Source: Taenia hydatigena
Lineage: Eukaryota > Platyhelminthes > Cestoda > Cyclophyllidea > Taeniidae
Reading direction: 5' to 3'
Assembly: GCA_036345935.2 (NCBI GenBank)
Contig: JADWOT020000002.1
Location: 22,074,355-22,138,354, forward strand
Length of the DNA: 64,000 bases
Numbering within the stretch: the first letter of the stretch is position 1; every line of letters starts with the position of its first letter. The notes below the pieces were generated by a model, which saw only the letters and a program-made list of their open reading frames with translations, had not been told where the DNA came from and did not search any database. The position numbers were made by a program, and so were the translations under genes. Below, piece after piece: positions 1 through 12,051 of the stretch.

Positions 1-199
1 TCTTGTATTTTACAAGTACCGGCTTAGATTAGCATCCCATCTTATACCCTTCGTCTCAGATCCCTCCATATACAACCTATGACCTCGTCGGGTGCCAACT
101 CGAGCCTTAATTTGGACGCAGCGGAAAGTGAATCCGCGCCAAGAGGGCAACGATGCTATTCCCATGGACTCAATACCCATTTAGAATGTCATAGAAGAA

Positions 200-1230
200 G
201 TGCATCTTCCGTAGATCTGCCAAACACTCATATTTCGTGCCTTACGAAGCGAATAGAGATAGGGAATACTAGACTAACTCCAAAAGTTCGCTGCTCTAAC
301 GAAGCGGTGATGTGATTACCTTTGCGCATATACACTTCGTGGAAGTTGAAGTGCCCACAATCGAAGTGGAAATTGGGCGGCTCCCAAAGAAAACATAAAT
401 ACCGATTTATTTGGGCGAACAGCGATTAGGACACGAAGTGCGCTTCTTATAGAGCAACGTCCGAAAGTAAGCAATGATCGGCGAGCGCTTTTGACTATAG
501 CTTACCACAAGGCCACGAAAACTACCATAAGTGTGCGCCAATGGAAAATCATCGGTGGACAGCTGTTAAGGTAGCCACGGGAGAATGATCATGAGAGGTA
601 CGAGTAAAAAGCTTACTCCGTTTTATTTTTGGGAACGCAGCAGCCTAAAGTAGGTTGAATTTCAAGTTGCGGTGGAAGGGCACCGTTGGACAATGGTCAG
701 TAATCCCTTACCCTTTTATAAATTCGAAAAACGACGAGCCCAGTGGTTCGGACAACAGAGGCACATGTGAAGGCCTCTGAATCATTCAAAATGGAAGGTC
801 CAAGTGTAGGATGCGAGGCATGTACGAAAAATCACTGCCAACTGGATTTGTACCGCCTTCCAGCCTTGAAGAGTGGCTTCCACTGCTTGAAAAGAATAAC
901 AACAGCAATGACCCATTCGATCCCGTAAAAATGCACCACGACTGACAACGTAATCTGTCAAAGCGGTAAAGGTTCATTTCCAAATGAACAAGGCTATTTA
1001 AAGAGAGTGGAAACTAGAAAGGATGCGTTTTGTAAATACCTACTAACAAATGTAGCGCAGCTAAGTATTAGCTCACGAGCAACCTAAGGCAAAGTGCCAA
1101 TTTGCTATTAGACACATCACAAATCCAAGGAATTCCCCATCAGCATGGGCTGATTGAAGGTGCGGGCTAGTGAAGCGTAGGCTAAATAGCGAGTTGCAAG
1201 GTAGTTTTTCATCATTAAAAGTCATTTTTA
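200..1230 (+). pseudogene. Family E copy 1, decayed
   Basis: Similar in order to 6270-6600 and then 7960-8500. Around 217-262 the frame reads RSAKHSYFVPYEANRD before a TAG that replaces the glutamine codon of copy 2. A pair TTATAG and AAG/GTAGCC marks the second exon near 450-560. Near 660 it reads VEFQVAVEG after a TAG. Near 850-930 an open stretch has GFVPPSSLEEWLPLLEKNN then NDPFDP before a GTAAAA. Near 950-1100 there is VICQSGKGSFPNEQGYLKR and later SISSRAT before TAA. The damage differs from that in copy 2, so the two decayed independently. Confidence 0.45.
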
Positions 1231-1690
1231 CGACTTAATGCAAGACACTAAGGATAATGGTGAGATCTACATTTTAGCGCAATTTTAGCAAGAATCATTC
1301 AACACCATTAACACTGACTTGTTAAATTGGACTAGAATTTTTAAATTTCTTCGACTTACTGGATTATGTCTTTTTGTTTGCAATATCGCTCTTGGGTTTA
1401 CTTTTACGTGCATCAGAGCACATATTGGAAGAAGTCGGGCCTGAACTCATCCATCATGCAAGCAATGAAGCAGGAGTGAGAAATTCGTGTAGATTTAATT
1501 TGGATCTGAACAAGCGCATGACTGAAGAAATAAATAAATGGGTGCGGGACAACAGATTGGTTTGAGATGGAATCATCTAAAGATGGGACAAGGTAGCATG
1601 CAATGTGGTGATTGGGTGGGGCGATATGAACGGCTGTTTCCTTTGTCATCAGTGGTGTGGGTGATTTCATGAATTCATGTGGTCACGTGT
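1231..1690. other. No gene seen
   Basis: Short frames on both strands (1374-1565 plus, 1413-1670 minus) overlap each other and lack splice or duplicate support. Confidence 0.4.
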
Positions 1691-4600
1691 CTCATATCTC
1701 TCTCCAAAGGGTCGGAATGCAGTCAAGAAAACCGTTTAAATAAAGCTGGCAGTAATACAGTGAAAATACATATGGAGTGATTTGGCACGGATTTCATTCA
1801 AGAGTTGCTTGCCGATAGAAATGCATCAAGTGCGTAGATGGTGATAGAAAATAGCCGGTTACTTTCAGCGTCAACTGATTTTGACTTGCTGTCATCAAGA
1901 ACCCTCAGAGACCTGCCTACACCTGCTTCAGATTAGCCACAGTCTTAATTTTGAAAAAAATGAAATAAAGTTCGTTTTGAGCAGATGCAAATCAAACTGT
2001 CTGTCTTGAAGCCCATGCAAAGTGACTTTTATTAATTATTGTGATCAGCTCAGCTAAGCAACACGACAGCTGCGTTTCATGATTATTTTGCTGCATAACA
2101 AATCATGAGTAATGAGTATCATATTATGGTAGCTGTCAACTCGACCAACGATACGGCAGTTGTTGCGTCCGACCTTTAGGTACCGCTTGCTGTACCATAC
2201 AGCAACCATTACATTACTGAGAAGTCTTCTTAGAAATTAAGTGCCCGGAAGTGATGCGGCTAGAGGGTCCCACTGTTCTTATTAGATTTCTCACTATCGC
2301 GTAAGTTACTACTCTGATCTTGGACTTGTTGCATCTCTCCCAATAGGTTAGTGATTGGGTGAATACACTGGACAGAAGTGTGAGAAAATCGCAATAATAC
2401 TGAAATGCTGCCATGTCCCGAGGCTCTACAATTCATCCAGCAGACCCATTCACGTGCGTGTACTCCTAAGGCGAAGAAATTGTATTGACTACCGTGTACC
2501 ACCAGGGCAATTTGATGCATGTGGCAAAACTCTTAAAAGCGTTGCTCACTTACTTTCACAGAAAACGTGGAGCTAGGCATAAATACGTCCCTTCAAACGG
2601 GCTGTTTCCATGGGGCTGGAAACTTATTTCCGATCTTATGTTGCAAAAAGAGGAAAAGTAAGGTGCAATTGGATTTATTGATGGGAGCATTCGAGCAACA
2701 TTATTTCACAAACATTCACATGGCATTCATTCTCCAAATGCAAGAGATTTGGTCTAAGTTATGGAAATAACTTCCATCGTGCAATACGAACAGGTAATTG
2801 ACTTGGAAAATTGGATTGCATTTGATTACGCAGTGCTATTACCGAAAGTGGCACAATGACGCCTAAAATGGATGAATTAGTTGAAAGTAGGAAATTGGAA
2901 AAAGTGGAAGAAATGACCTCGTGATTATGGTCTCGCTTCTAGAACTCATGCATGTGCCCACGCACATGCTAAAGCAAGTAGCATATCCCGCTGAAAAGAA
3001 CTTCACAAAACATAAATTACGAGGAGTGATTGAATCGCTTGACACTTGTAAAAGTACTCATTTTATGAGAGATGTTTGGCCCAGATAAAATTATGCATCT
3101 TTAGATTTTCCATTTAACATGGATCAATTTTGGTGTACCCCCAAAATGCAACAAAGAATCATACTGGTGAATGAGAAAGTTTTTAGTGAATCTACAAAGC
3201 AGAAACAAGGAAAAATTAGGTCTGTTGTTCGCCTATCTAACAAATAAGCCACAGTGGCATAGCCGCTCAAAGCATATCAATTGATCAACTATGAGGAGGA
3301 AATTTGGCATGTCCCACCATTTTGAATGGGATCGTTTGAAGTGGCCACTCATAGCGTTTTCTTGAGCAGAGGGTCCAGTCAAGGTTATTGGGGCTTTGCT
3401 ACTCCACTTTAAGGAAAACAGCCACAGTGACGACCTAGAAAACTGGTCGGTTCATCTCGATCGAACTGCACTGGAAAAATAAAACAGATCGCAAAAGCAA
3501 GCCGACTCACCAACTTACGGTTGCATTCTGCCACCTCCAGGGATATTCCTAAAGACACTGATGCTTTAAAGAATCTTGATGGAATAATATTACTGGTGAT
3601 GGTTTGCGCCTTTACGTGCAAGCATACAATACGCAGTCACTCATGCCAATTTCCGAATGGCAAATAAAGTCAAGGTGTTGATTAAACACACCGAGATGGC
3701 TTCTAAGGTTCAATTCGTCTTACGCACCACTTTGAGTAGAGTCAGTGGATGCAACCAGAAACGCACTCTTGCCAAGGAAAGCAAAGCTTTCATGGGATAC
3801 ATTGGTTTACTTTGGGAAAACTCCATGAAATATCCGCAAATCCGACTTCGTGTCTTTTACCAAGTCGACTAAAATGGATGCACAATAAGTAAGCTTTACA
3901 GTGGAAGCTGAGTAGTCAGCATAGAAAAGGCGTTGCGGATCAATTTTGGAACAAAATGCAACAAGACATGATTGAACTAGTCCTTGGTCATTGCCTTGTG
4001 GCAGCGAGGACCGAAATACCTAATAACACCCAGGGAGTGTATGGTGCACGGAGGGACTGTAATCATCCGGCGCTGGCTGAGTTGAGGCTTCAACGCACAA
4101 AACTACTGATGCATTTTGAATTCCATTTGACTTACCACAAAAGCTGCTCTTCTTATCAGTGAGTTCGATTCCATACCAAGCACACTGACGTTTACCGTTG
4201 ACACCGAATACGACCTAGTTCAAACATATGCACATGCATGGTAAACTGGTAAGCCGAGATCATGGCAAGTTGGCTGCATTTTATTAGAAAGTGACAAATA
4301 CAGCCGTCCTCTGAAATATCAACCTTTAATCCACGAAATTGAGAAATAATCTGTGCTTACTACTGATTCGCTATTTGCTCCCCGAACGGCAAAGTCAACT
4401 TTAAATGACACCAATCCTTGACAAACCGTGGGAGAGGATACGACGTCTTCACGTTTGCTTCATCTGGCAAGTAGGAATGCAGCATAATCAACAAGCGTCT
4501 ATCCTGCACTGCCAATTTTGTGGCGCATTAATAAATAAGATGGAGCGAATGCTGAAATTACGAATTTAATAAGTGGATCACTAAAATGGTGACAGGCGCC

Positions 4601-6010
4601 CTAAAAAAGAGTAAGCAAGACATCCTATGCTAAAACGAGATAGTGGATAGATGGTTTACCGCAGACTCGAAGTTATGCATAAATCCAAATTATGGAAACA
4701 CATTAACTTCGAGCTGCATCTGATTCATTTTCCTCTTAACTCCTCCCACTTCAAGGTCTAATTTCAATGGCATATTAAAGTTGAAAATTGATAACTTCAT
4801 TGGGGTGCGGAAAGTTGCAGCGCGGCACAAGGAACGTTATTAAAGTGATTATTGTTGAATTGCCCTTCTCCTCATAGATTGTCAAACTGTCTTGTGCATT
4901 CACATCGGCCACAGTGATGACAGCGTTCCCCAAAACGTAGAGATCTGATGCCAACTACGGTCTCCTTCTTGACTGCTGTTCTTTTGAGCACTAAGTGGGA
5001 TACACATCGCTACGTACACTTGCCCACTATGATAGCAATTCAGTCAAATTAATTTCTACCTTCAAAGCAGATTGCACAAAACGCGACGTCTTGTGAGGCG
5101 CGACAGTCGCATTCACATCAGCTCGGATGCGTAAATAAAAGTATTCGACTATGAATAGATGGTCAGTAGTTTTGCATTTTGATATTGAACACTCAGCTCT
5201 TGCGAACAAAAATAGTGGCTGCAAGTTAAAGCTTCAGGATACTCATAGATTTTAATGCACGTCGATAAAGGAAATTCAACTTGCTTACAGTCCTACAACA
5301 GGGACTGCCCCATAACTGCGTTTTATTAAGGAAACACTCGTCATCTTCAATTGACAAATCACTGATCGTCGAGCCTTGTGCGATGATTGCGTTCTGAGAA
5401 GAGAGAGTTTATAAGCACAGTCTCGCTTATTCACTTACTTGTTGGCGGATGCGCCACTCCACAAGCCTTCATTATCTAATACCTTTGAGTCGTTCGATAT
5501 TTTCACTGTGAGCAAGAAGGCGCGCAGACGTTTCATTTCAACAATGCCTTTGAAATCGAAGCGTACGTAAACTATTGCGCAAAAACTTGCCAATCTACCA
5601 CCAGTCCGGAAATTCATGGGATCCGGTGGTCCTGATGCCTTTGCAACGACTCGTGATCCACGTAAAGTGGAAGCGCTTACACCTTCGGAACAATAAATCA
5701 GTTTCATGTCATAATAAACTAAGTAGTCAAGCATGGTTGCATTTTTGTCTGGATCCAAGCTTTTGTTGTGATGGTAGTGAGCCTTCTTACCCTGTTTTTA
5801 AATCGAATTCCTAGTTTACCACTTTGCTGGACTTGAAACACGCTGGCTACTGCAACATGTTATTTCCTACTTTGTGTGGAGGTGCATTTTATAAGTCGCA
5901 TTATGGTGCGGTTGAGAAATAAGGATCATGAAAGTGACGTGATGGGCACCCACCTGAGGAGTAGGCAACAAAAGCAGGAACGACAATGATTCACATCATT
6001 GTACCCTTTA
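1690..6010. repeat. Segmental duplicate, left copy (contains copy A)
   Basis: Collinear over about 4.3 kb with 25560-29870. Introns and the gene's downstream flank match as well as the exons, for example 1950-2070 against 25830-25950 and 2230-3300 against 26150-27240. Similarity is patchy with many small indels. It starts near 1690 and stops just upstream of the leader ATG near 6010. Beyond those points the two flanks are unrelated. Confidence 0.75.
3409..5999 (-). pseudogene. Copy A: decayed paralogue of copy B
   Basis: All exon positions of copy B can be found here in the same order, but the gene is broken in several ways. The leader reads ATG ATG TGA, a stop at codon 3 where B has AGA. 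The exon 4 donor is out of phase. The exon 5 acceptor AG is gone (TTTTGGGG instead of TTTGCAG), and its donor is one base out. Exon 6 (about 4369-4468) has a one-base deletion just before the VDFAV stretch. Exon 8 (3728-3868) has a TAA where B and C have a lysine codon. Exon 9 has another one-base deletion. Exons 7 (4136-4214, 79 nt) and 8 (141 nt) keep exactly the lengths of B. The exon 2/3 intron (about 54 nt) and its phase survive. The longest remaining frame (5435-5758) reads straight through exons 2 and 3 and their intron. Confidence 0.75.
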
Positions 6011-6139
6011 ACAGTAGGATTTATTCTACGGCAAAGGTAGTTGCTGTAGTCGAATGCATAATTAAGGATAGTATATAATATGTAAGTGCTTATAACCAAA
6101 GGTCTAAGCTCAGTAGCCTGTTCGCGCTATTTTTTCCAG

Positions 6140-6569
6140 CAACGTTACTTCCCTGCGTCGGCAACGCTAAGGGTGCGGAGCGTATATACTTCGAGCAGGT
6201 TACAGTCAGTATTAAATACCTTCTGCAGTTCGGTTTGACTGCTGGCGACGCCAAACTGGTGGTTGCAGAAGGCCTTGCCTGTAGATCTGCCAAATGCACA
6301 CATTTCGTGTCTTATGAAGCAACTAGAGATAGAAAATACCAGATCGACTTTGGAAAGTCGTGAGAGTTGAAGTGCCAATGGGCGGATCGAAAAATGGGAG
6401 ACGCTAAGGGGAAGCATGAATACCAATTCATTTGGTCGAACAATGATTAAGGCGCGAGATACGCTTCTTATAGGGCAACATCCGCACGTAAGCAATATTT
6501 TGCCACTGGGACATATAAAGCTCTCACATCTGTGGGCCAGAAGAAAGTCACCGTTAGACAGCTGCCAAG
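6140..6569 (+). pseudogene. Family E copy 2, first two recognised exons
   Basis: Exon one, 6140-6359, follows a strong acceptor (TTTTTTCCAG) and ends in a GTGAGA donor. It encodes about 72 residues including VTVSIKYLLQFGLTAGD, CRSAKCTHFVSYEATRD and YQIDFG. Exon two, 6474-6569, follows CTTCTTATAG in matching phase 2 and reads ATSARKQYFATGTYKALT then KKVTVRQLP. The donor expected after it (AAG/GT in the related copy near 560) is AAG/AT here. I do not recognise the product. The longer frames that overlap (6416-6775 plus, 6145-6675 minus) are probably chance frames: they ignore these splice signals and are not kept in the related copy. Confidence 0.5.
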
Positions 6570-7263
6570 ATCGGCATAAAAGGATGATTGTGGAAAGCAA
6601 AGAAAGCAACGTCAGAAAAGAAGGGAACAACTGTGTCGCATTTATAGGTCCGACTGTGCAGGCATTTGACACCACATTGTTACCTATTTTCTTTCCTCAC
6701 GTGCAAACGAAGGGCGCAAAATTACACCAGAGTCTGCTTAAGCTCTTGTCTGCATCAGCATCACAAACTGTTTAGTATCCAATTCTAACATCTACGGTGC
6801 CAATGAAGCTAACTTGCGACCCTCCTACTGCTACTTACTTTCGATTTCAACAGGTTAACTACGGCAACCACAAAGACATACTGATTTAGCGCTCCAAGTA
6901 AATTCTAAGGAAATAGGATTGACTACTTTAGCAATATGCTCTAATAAAGCAATCAAAGGAAAAATGGAGATCTCCAAGCACCAGACTATACAAAACATTT
7001 AATTTGGACAATAGGACAGGACCCAATAAGCGCAGTGAAATAGATGGTGCAGATGAAATACTCTCTTTCCACTCAGGTGCGTGAAGAGACAACAAACCAG
7101 CGAAGTAAAATACGCAACGGTGACGCAAGTAAACTGCACCGGCAACCCTATAGAATGACCGAGGCAAGTGACAAAGCTGTGTTACCCGTTTAAGATATCA
7201 GCAGTGGCTTAAAAGTCAGAATGGACAGCAACATTGGATATCACGAAAGTGCACCGCAAGCTC
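6570..7263. other. No firm gene; start of interruption in family E copy 2
   Basis: Family E similarity stops shortly after 6600. The 6928-7167 minus frame is unsupported. Nothing resembles a transposase or terminal repeat. Confidence 0.35.
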
Positions 7264-7577
7264 CTACTCATTTGGCGTCTCAGTTGAGCACCTGCAGAGT
7301 TCGCCAGGAGAGACGGGGTAATTAACCACTACACTTTGGCCAACTTGAGGCCCCACCAACACACTTATTCTGAGGGCAAGTGAGAAAACAGAAACAATAA
7401 TAAACACCATTAAAAATCTATTCACGAACACACTAAAGGTCACTAACTGGTAAATTCGGTTGAGACTGCTAATGTGGCAAATTGTTTCAGAAATTCCCAC
7501 GCTCCATGCCTCAATGGCCGCCTTATTCCCAAACGACTCGTTGCAAAGCTGCTCATCGCCAGCATTAAAAGGCTTTC
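7264..7577 (-). CDS. Two-exon 3' end of an unrecognised minus-strand gene
   Basis: Exon 7448-7577 lies after a CTTGTCACAG acceptor and reads KPFNAGDEQLCNESFGNK then AAIEAWSVGISETIC, ending in phase 2 at a GTTAGT donor. A 78-nt intron with a long T/C tract and CCCTCAG acceptor follows. The last exon, 7264-7369, continues in the matching phase with ISVLVGPQVGQSVVVNYP and a cysteine pair (LCRC), ending at TAG. The phase match over a good intron is the main evidence. The gene would lie inside the ~1.2 kb that separates the two parts of family E copy 2. No known family recognised; the upstream exons are not settled. Confidence 0.45.
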
Positions 7578-7681
7578 CTGTGACAAGGAGGTTTGCTTAT
7601 CGCCCTCATCATCCTCACGCCCTTCACTAGACGACAGCGAAGGCAAATCTAACAGAGCAGCGGACATCTTCTCTTTACGGC

Positions 7682-7873
7682 TTACAACTGTAATTGCATC
7701 TGTGGGCGGACCAGTGATGAGCGCCGCCCTGCCAACACGAGGAAGTGGTGATGGCCGCTCATAAGCACGCCAATGTCCGTATCCAGATCATCGCCATCGG
7801 CAATTCGAACGAGTATTCCAACTCGATAGGGAGTGTCCAAGCTTTCGACTACACCAGAAGTACCCAAATACAT
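7682..7873 (-). CDS. Possible upstream coding exon(s), frame uncertain
   Basis: The minus strand reads GVVESLDTPYRVGILVRIA then DGDDLDTDIGVLMSGHHHF and stays open to a stop at 7682. From about 7780 downward a second minus frame is open as well (VGRAALITGPPTDAITVVS, then KMSAALLDLPSLSSSEGRE with an acidic run) and continues to 7444. A GTAAGC donor lies at the end of ITV. Either one exon continues with a frameshift or two alternative frames happen to be open. It may belong with the two-exon gene end just downstream on this strand. Confidence 0.3.
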   Translation of the reverse strand: MYLGTSGVVESLDTPYRVGILVRIADGDDLDTDIGVLMSGHHHFLVLAGRRSSLVRPQMQLQL

Positions 7874-7970
7874 CGGTCAAAATAGGCATGACCGACCAAA
7901 ACGAGACTATGAAAAACAGTGAATACGGTAGGAAAAAACTGGTGGCTAACTTACTCGAATTCTTCTTCAG

Positions 7971-8588
7971 GAACGCGCCACTGCAAGCCAGGTTGAATTT
8001 TGGGTTGTGGCAAAACGGTAACATCAGATAATGACCAGCAATCTCCAAAACTTATGCAATCGGATAAAGGGAGGTTTAGGAGTTGAGACGACCAAGACAC
8101 ATGGGAAAATCTGGGAAGCATTCAGGGTGGAAGGTCCGAGTGGATGACGCAAGGCAAGTTCGACAAATAATTGTTGGCTGGATTCGTGCCACCTTCTAAT
8201 CTCCAATAAGCTTCAAATATTCTTCCACTGTTTGCAAAAGGAAATGACAGCAACGATACATTTGGACCTACAAAACGAAACATAATTAACAAGGTGGTTT
8301 ATTAATGAAATGGGAGCTGAGAAGGATGTATTCAGCAAATTTCCACTAGTGAATGATGCGCGGGTAAGCATTAGCTCACGAGCGATCCAAAGTGTCTACC
8401 CACCTGCCAATAGATGCATTAAATTCGAGAAGTTTCCCAACAGCATAGGTTGCATGAAAATGTGGGCTACTAAAGCGCAGGTTAGACGGCAAGTCAAATT
8501 AATGAAAACACGGCACTCCAGATCCCAGCATCGTTGCAAAGTGGTTTATTTTACAGCAGCAAAAGAGCTTTCACACCATTTAGCATAG
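7971..8588 (+). pseudogene. Family E copy 2, 3' exons
   Basis: Continues the similarity to 640-1220. Segment 7971-8017 follows CTTCTTCAG and reads SQVEFWVVAK before a GTAACA donor. Segment about 8130-8275 carries AGFVPPSN...NDSNDTFGP but contains in-frame stops. Segment 8310-8588 reads EKDVFSKFPLVNDARV, SISSRA and a basic tail, open to a TAG. Each part has a counterpart in copy 1 in the same frame, which is why I treat them as old coding exons. The VEFWVVAK piece resembles the VDFAVQG segment of family A/B/C, so E may be a distant relative; that is inference. Confidence 0.45.
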
Positions 8589-9109
8589 AGTAGTGCAGTA
8601 AAATATGCTATCAAGATTTGTGCAAAATATTTCGTGGTGGTATTTTAAAGTCATTAATCTTTCTTTGCTAACTTCAAAGTGAAGAAACTCGCTTAGTTGA
8701 ATTTTTGTTGCATCTCAACAAAAACCTTCCTTTTGGTTCGTAAGTTCTTGAACTGTAGTAAGTCGTCTCGTCATTAGACCAGTTGTCACCTTTAAAAATT
8801 TAGGACCAATTGAAAGCAGAACCTTACAGGCTCCCAATGGTTCTCAATGGTGTCAAATTCAAAATCGGTTAGCGCTCAAATGAATCAGGTATTTTTCATT
8901 ACTCCCTACACATTCGGTACAATTGTACTGCATTGTTTTTACGGAATTTTTATCGTTTTGCTTGTCGCATTTGCAATTTGATCGAGTAATCTTTAAATTC
9001 GTATTTCATTTTGGAATGACATCTATTCCAAACCGCTTTGGCGACATGCATTTCCACTGTGACACAATGTCAGTAATGTTGGAGCGGGTATCTTGACTGC
9101 ATTATGTCT

Positions 9110-9240
9110 TTAGAGAGGGTTATGCCGACAACATGTGGTACAACCAGAACCCGACATTCGGGTGCAAGTAAGTGTCCGCCAACTGGGCAACTGACTCACA
9201 GAATCTTAGAGGAGGGTTAACTGCTCTTATTTTTGAAAGA
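9110..9240 (+). repeat. Partial third copy of the 23.5/32.3 kb repeat
   Basis: ACAACCAGAA-CCGACATTCG-type core, then CAACTGGGCAACTGACTCAC and AGAATCTT, in the orientation of 32375-32475. Similarity is not evident outside this ~130 bp. Confidence 0.55.
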
Positions 9241-12051
9241 TGTGAAGGGTTCCCGAAATGCATCCTTATATACAGTGTCAATCAAACCTGCACCAAAATC
9301 GCAGTCCAGAGTATCTGAGCCATAAATTAGTCCTTGCATTTAAAACATATTTCTAACGCTGCCGCGTGATTACTGAGGCAATCGGATCTTCTCTTAAAGC
9401 AGTTCCATTTAATGTGGTTGAAGTCACCAGGCATAATTTGTGCACATCTTGATATAATGCGGGTCACCCATTGATGAGCCAATTACTTCTACTGAGCTAC
9501 CCTATTAAACTTCGAGTGCACGATTTTTTGCGGAAGAGTACTAGACAACTGACACTAATATATTGACATGATTAGTGAAAAAACACCTTTTGCCGAAGCC
9601 GACCTTGTGAATGCGTAGATATGTAGAATTGGGTGACATTTTGAAGCGGCAGAAAGTGGAAGTAGAGAAGTGAATTCGAGACTAAATAAGAGGCGAAAAA
9701 TGCTCACAGCAGTGATTGTCAGCATAACGTGTGCTGCAGCCGAACGTGAGGATGGAGGAGCCTTTAGTATCACTCGTTTGACTACGCGCTTCGTGAGCAC
9801 TTATTTGATGCAAAATTATGCAAAGTATCTCAGAGCTGTTAAATATGCTAAAGCATATTAAATTTAATTTTTGAAGCCCGTGCTATCAAAAAAGGCTGAA
9901 ATCAAATTATGCAAGAGGGATGGAATTGTTTTGTGACTGAGACAGGATATTCACAACTCAGACAGAGTGAGCAATAATCGACTCCAAAAGAACACTAAAT
10001 AACGCTCAAACATCACAAATAAAACATTTTGAAATCTGCATCAATCCCCTTGACAGTTACGATTCCGTTAATGAGTATGATTAAATAGTGCTTTTACCAG
10101 TACCTCATTTTCATAGATTCACCTCTACATCATGTCGCACTTTCTCACAAATACTTATTCCCCTAGTATGAAAGTTGGTGGATAGTATAAAGGAGGTATC
10201 CGTATGGCTACCCTCAATAGCTGAGGTTTGTTAACATGACAGGTGGTTGTTTTTATTAAGACCTAAATATGCCTGCGTGAATGGTAAAATTAGCTGTGCT
10301 CATAGTCCGCCCCATCGAATCCACGAAGTTGTGAATTTGAGTGCTATGTTTTGGAGAAAACAGTCGAGAGAAGGAAGTGAAATCATAAATTATAGCATGA
10401 CAGCTACTCAGGAATAATAAGGTGCTACGCTCGCAGCTGCAGTAGAGATCGAGGAAGTCATTTGCAGCTATACAATTATTCAGTTTCTAAGATGATAAAT
10501 TCGAAGAGACAATTTCGTATTTAGGTTGCTTGGACGCCCTTTTAATGCAAAGGTGTGCGACCTATCTAATGTCGATGACGCAGATACAAGCACAGTAAAT
10601 GTCATCTTAGGAGCACTTACTGCCAAAAAGGCTAGATTTCGATGAATGCGGGAGGGTCCGCTCTAACAATAAACCAAGTACATTTTGACTATGAAACATG
10701 GTTCGCATGAACATAATACAGTGAAAGGTGCTTGGCTCGATTGGAAAAACACGCTATGCTCATGTATCAACAATAAAAATGCTGCCTCAAATTTGGATCG
10801 ACCTCTCAGGTGGGTGCAGTGACATTGAAAAACTGTTTGTACGGGCTTATCCGAGCATCATGCTTCTCGAACATGGAATATAGTAACATATCATGAGAGT
10901 GCATTCCATGATCAGGCGGATTTGCCAAGGATCAACCGTACGAGTGATGCTACTTCTGGTCTCAAGAAGACTGTGAAGAAAAGAATGGTAATCAGGGTAC
11001 TGACAGAGGACTTGGTTAATCATAGGCACTCAGTGTAGGCAATTCTTCTCTTCCCTCGTTCTCCCTTTTCCATCCTTGCTATGGGAAGGTTTGGTGTTTT
11101 GAGCCTCGTTATTATAGCCACAGGAGGGATCTATGGCAGCGAAGCTTAAGCGACTGCGACGAGGATGTCTCGGACTCTGGGGAGCGATCGTTTTTATTTA
11201 CAACCAAGATTAACTTGTCTCTCTCCCTCACTTGCAAAGTCACTCTTGAGCGATGTAAGCATTGCACTCAAGCATTCGCAAAATGACCACGAAAGCACTC
11301 TCATGAAAATTAATTATTCAGCAAGGGCGGTAAATAGGCAAAAGGCCCTAGGATGGAGCAGACCACACTGACATTAAAATTGCAACTGAAATGGTGAGAC
11401 TGAGAAACTCGTAATACACATAGTTTCTCCTAAGGCATCCGTTGGCAAAACATTACTCGCCCGAATGGGAAAGAAAATGCTAACATTTATTTACGTATGA
11501 GTGAAAATTCTTATAATCGTTTCAAGAATTTGTGAATTTAGGAGGAAGATTATAAGTTTACTTACATTTATGCAAATAACTGTAAACTCACCCATTGTAC
11601 ATCAGCAGTGCCACCGGAAGAATTCCATGCATTTGCACATCACACGAGCACGCTCAGAAACATTTTCCTAAAAGAAGTAACCAAACTAATTGCAAGTTGT
11701 GTAAAGTGATAAAAATCACGTTACAATTCCATTTGACTGTGTGGGTGCATTTTTCAATTGGGATGAGGTCTAAGTGATTCGCACAAGAAACTGTTGAAAC
11801 TTAATGCCACCATTAAAGCGGCTGCATTATTCCCCTAATGGCCTGCAAATTAAGAGTGATGCTGGATGAAAAGCTCAGGCAGCATCTGTGCGATAGTGGG
11901 AAGGTGAACGAAGCAGTTAGCTTCAGAGGAGCTAACAGAGCTGATTGCGTGAAATTGAATGGTGCAACATTGTAGTAAGACCTAAACCTTCATTTATGTT
12001 TGCTTCTTAAGCTATTTATGGGAGGACTTTTCGGCGCCAAAGCGCAAAATT

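Noticed and set aside
3728..3868. TAA read as a sense codon (altered genetic code)
   Set aside because: TAA replaces lysine in A, while other apparent TAA codons after TQSG fall in the intron beyond a GTGAGT donor; ordinary decay explains it.
3657..3872. Plus-strand frame on copy A exon 8
   Set aside because: The conserved reading is on the minus strand (DLRIFHGVFP), shared by A, B and C with an equal 141-nt exon.
4155..4180. A TTCGATTCC segment resembling a tRNA T-loop
   Set aside because: No matching acceptor stem or anticodon arm; it lies in exon 7 of copy A.
5435..5758. 107-codon minus frame as a stand-alone gene
   Set aside because: It is exons 2 and 3 of copy A plus a ~54-nt intron that lacks a stop; in copy B the same intron breaks the frame.
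6145..6775. Overlapping long frames on both strands (176 and 119 codons) as genes
   Set aside because: They cross a good donor and acceptor of family E, are not preserved in copy 1, and frames of this length are expected by chance in the window.
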